Positions 63,156 through 64,000 of a stretch of DNA of 64,000 nt are shown here, piece after piece. Positions within the stretch are counted from its first letter, which is position 1. The number at the start of each line of letters is the position of its first letter. The position numbers and the translations under genes were made by a program. Under the pieces are notes generated by a model. The model did no database searches, was not told the DNA's origin, and worked only from the letters and a program-made list of their open reading frames with translations. Source of the DNA: Brachypterus glaber (Eukaryota; Arthropoda; Insecta; Coleoptera; Kateretidae); the NCBI GenBank assembly GCA_958510825.1, contig OY294044.1, positions 43,551,550 to 43,615,549 on the forward strand, written 5' to 3'.

Positions 63156-63237
63156 GCGTATGATCCAAGGACGAGAAATAATGTTGCTCGGTCTCATGCA
63201 GAGATTGAGATATATTCCTCGTCCTTGGATCATACGC
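63156..63237. repeat. Central hairpin 2, perfect 20-bp stem
   Basis: gcgtatgatccaaggacgag at 63,156-63,175 pairs perfectly with 63,218-63,237; loop 42 nt containing the small inversion tctcatgcagaga. Confidence 0.92.
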
Positions 63238-64000
63238 TATTTTTTTTTTCGCTTCTAAACATATTTTAACACAATAAGGTAAAAGTAATAGGTAAAATTA
63301 GTTTTAATTTGGTTCTGTCAGTTATCTGACAATTTTCCATAAGGGGCCAACAAAATTTTGTTTTTGTTTTTTCAAGCACAACCGCTATACAATTTTCCAA
63401 AAGGGAACGCCGAAGTAAAACAAAGGACAGACTGTTAACAAAATTGTCACTTTTAACTTAACAGTTTTAACCGAACAATGTCACTTTGGAATACAAGCAA
63501 ATAAAAAAATAGTTCATTATATTTTAGCGATGGATGCGCTTCACAAAAAATTTAAAAGATTTTGATAAGCTTTGTATAATAATTAAAGTTAAATAATAAG
63601 ACATAAATAAATTGTAAATAAAAAATTAGTATTTTAAATAAATTAATATTTTTTAAATTAATTTTTATTAAGGATTTATCCCCGGCATAGAAAACTTTTC
63701 TCTGAGCTGCGAATTAAAAAAAGATTTATTACAAAAAAAAAGTTTCTTACTCTGACAGTTTACCAACTTTCAGGCATTTTTAAGTTCAAAAACAAAACCA
63801 AAAAACATATTGTGTTAAAAAATAAAAATAGTTTTTGATGTTAAAGACTTAGTATTTAACGTAAGCTAACGTTTACACCAGAAAAATAAACGCCTACAAA
63901 ATATATATAAATAAAAAAGTAATAAAATTGTGGACTTACGCCTTTTTTGAAAAAAAAAACAACAATTAATTATTTTGTTTTTGTCTTAAAATGAAGCATT

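Larger units (their letters stand above)
62140..64000. mobile_element. Very long inverted repeat (foldback), right end outside the window
   Basis: 62,140-62,865 and 63,262-64,000 are reverse complements over more than 720 bp with few differences (aatgcttcattttaagacaa, gcgtaagtccac, cgctaaaatataatgaac, gtgacattgttcggt, ctgtcagttatctgacaatt). The 396-bp centre is G+C-richer and has two hairpins. The right arm reaches the last base of the window, so the full element is longer. No transposase seen. Confidence 0.93.

Overview
The window is AT-rich eukaryotic DNA. Its repeats (R1-clade and CR1/Jockey-like non-LTR retrotransposons, a mariner, Penelope-like remnants, tRNA-derived SINEs and many foldback MITEs) fit an arthropod, most likely an insect. 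I find no intact host gene, rRNA gene or functional tRNA gene. It reads as an intergenic or intronic transposon graveyard, and the species cannot be named from it.

Layout. 0-9 kb: degenerate dispersed repeats, a 99-bp minisatellite (5.85-7.2 kb) and a foldback element with an exact 8-bp target duplication (7,937-8,766). 9.2-15.2 kb: a Foldback-like element whose arms contain tandem repeats (9,231-10,164), then a decayed non-LTR reverse transcriptase cut by a 2.08-kb LTR-type insertion (12,016-14,094). 15-20 kb: a MITE, a 1-kb foldback and a dispersed repeat with tetranucleotide tracts. 20.6-23.1 kb: a Penelope-like fragment and a mariner, partly copied in a ~724-bp tandem duplication. 24.7-30.4 kb: TA-flanked palindromic MITEs around a second non-LTR copy (26,884-28,855). 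31-35.3 kb: a foldback with ~16-bp tandem repeats in its arms, a tandem pair of palindromic MITEs, a ~0.5-kb tandem repeat carrying a SINE and a MITE with near-perfect ends, and another SINE family. 35-50 kb: further MITEs (one nested in another), two more SINE copies, hairpin clusters and a ~300-bp repeat. 52.4-58 kb: an essentially pure (ACAG)n tract of about 2.8 kb followed by two R1-clade non-LTR copies, each with its 3' end joined to an ACAG-type repeat. 58-64 kb: a MITE, reverse-transcriptase remnants, and a very long inverted repeat whose right arm runs off the window.

No set of genes works together here. The reverse transcriptases and the transposase are broken by stops, frameshifts or insertions. 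The points of most interest are the association of R1-clade elements with an ACAG microsatellite, the foldback elements with tandem-repeat arms and 8-10 bp target duplications, and insertion boundaries that can be read to the base. The long open frames of 950-1,040 codons across 52.4-55.3 kb are artefacts of a 4-bp repeat with no stop in several frames.
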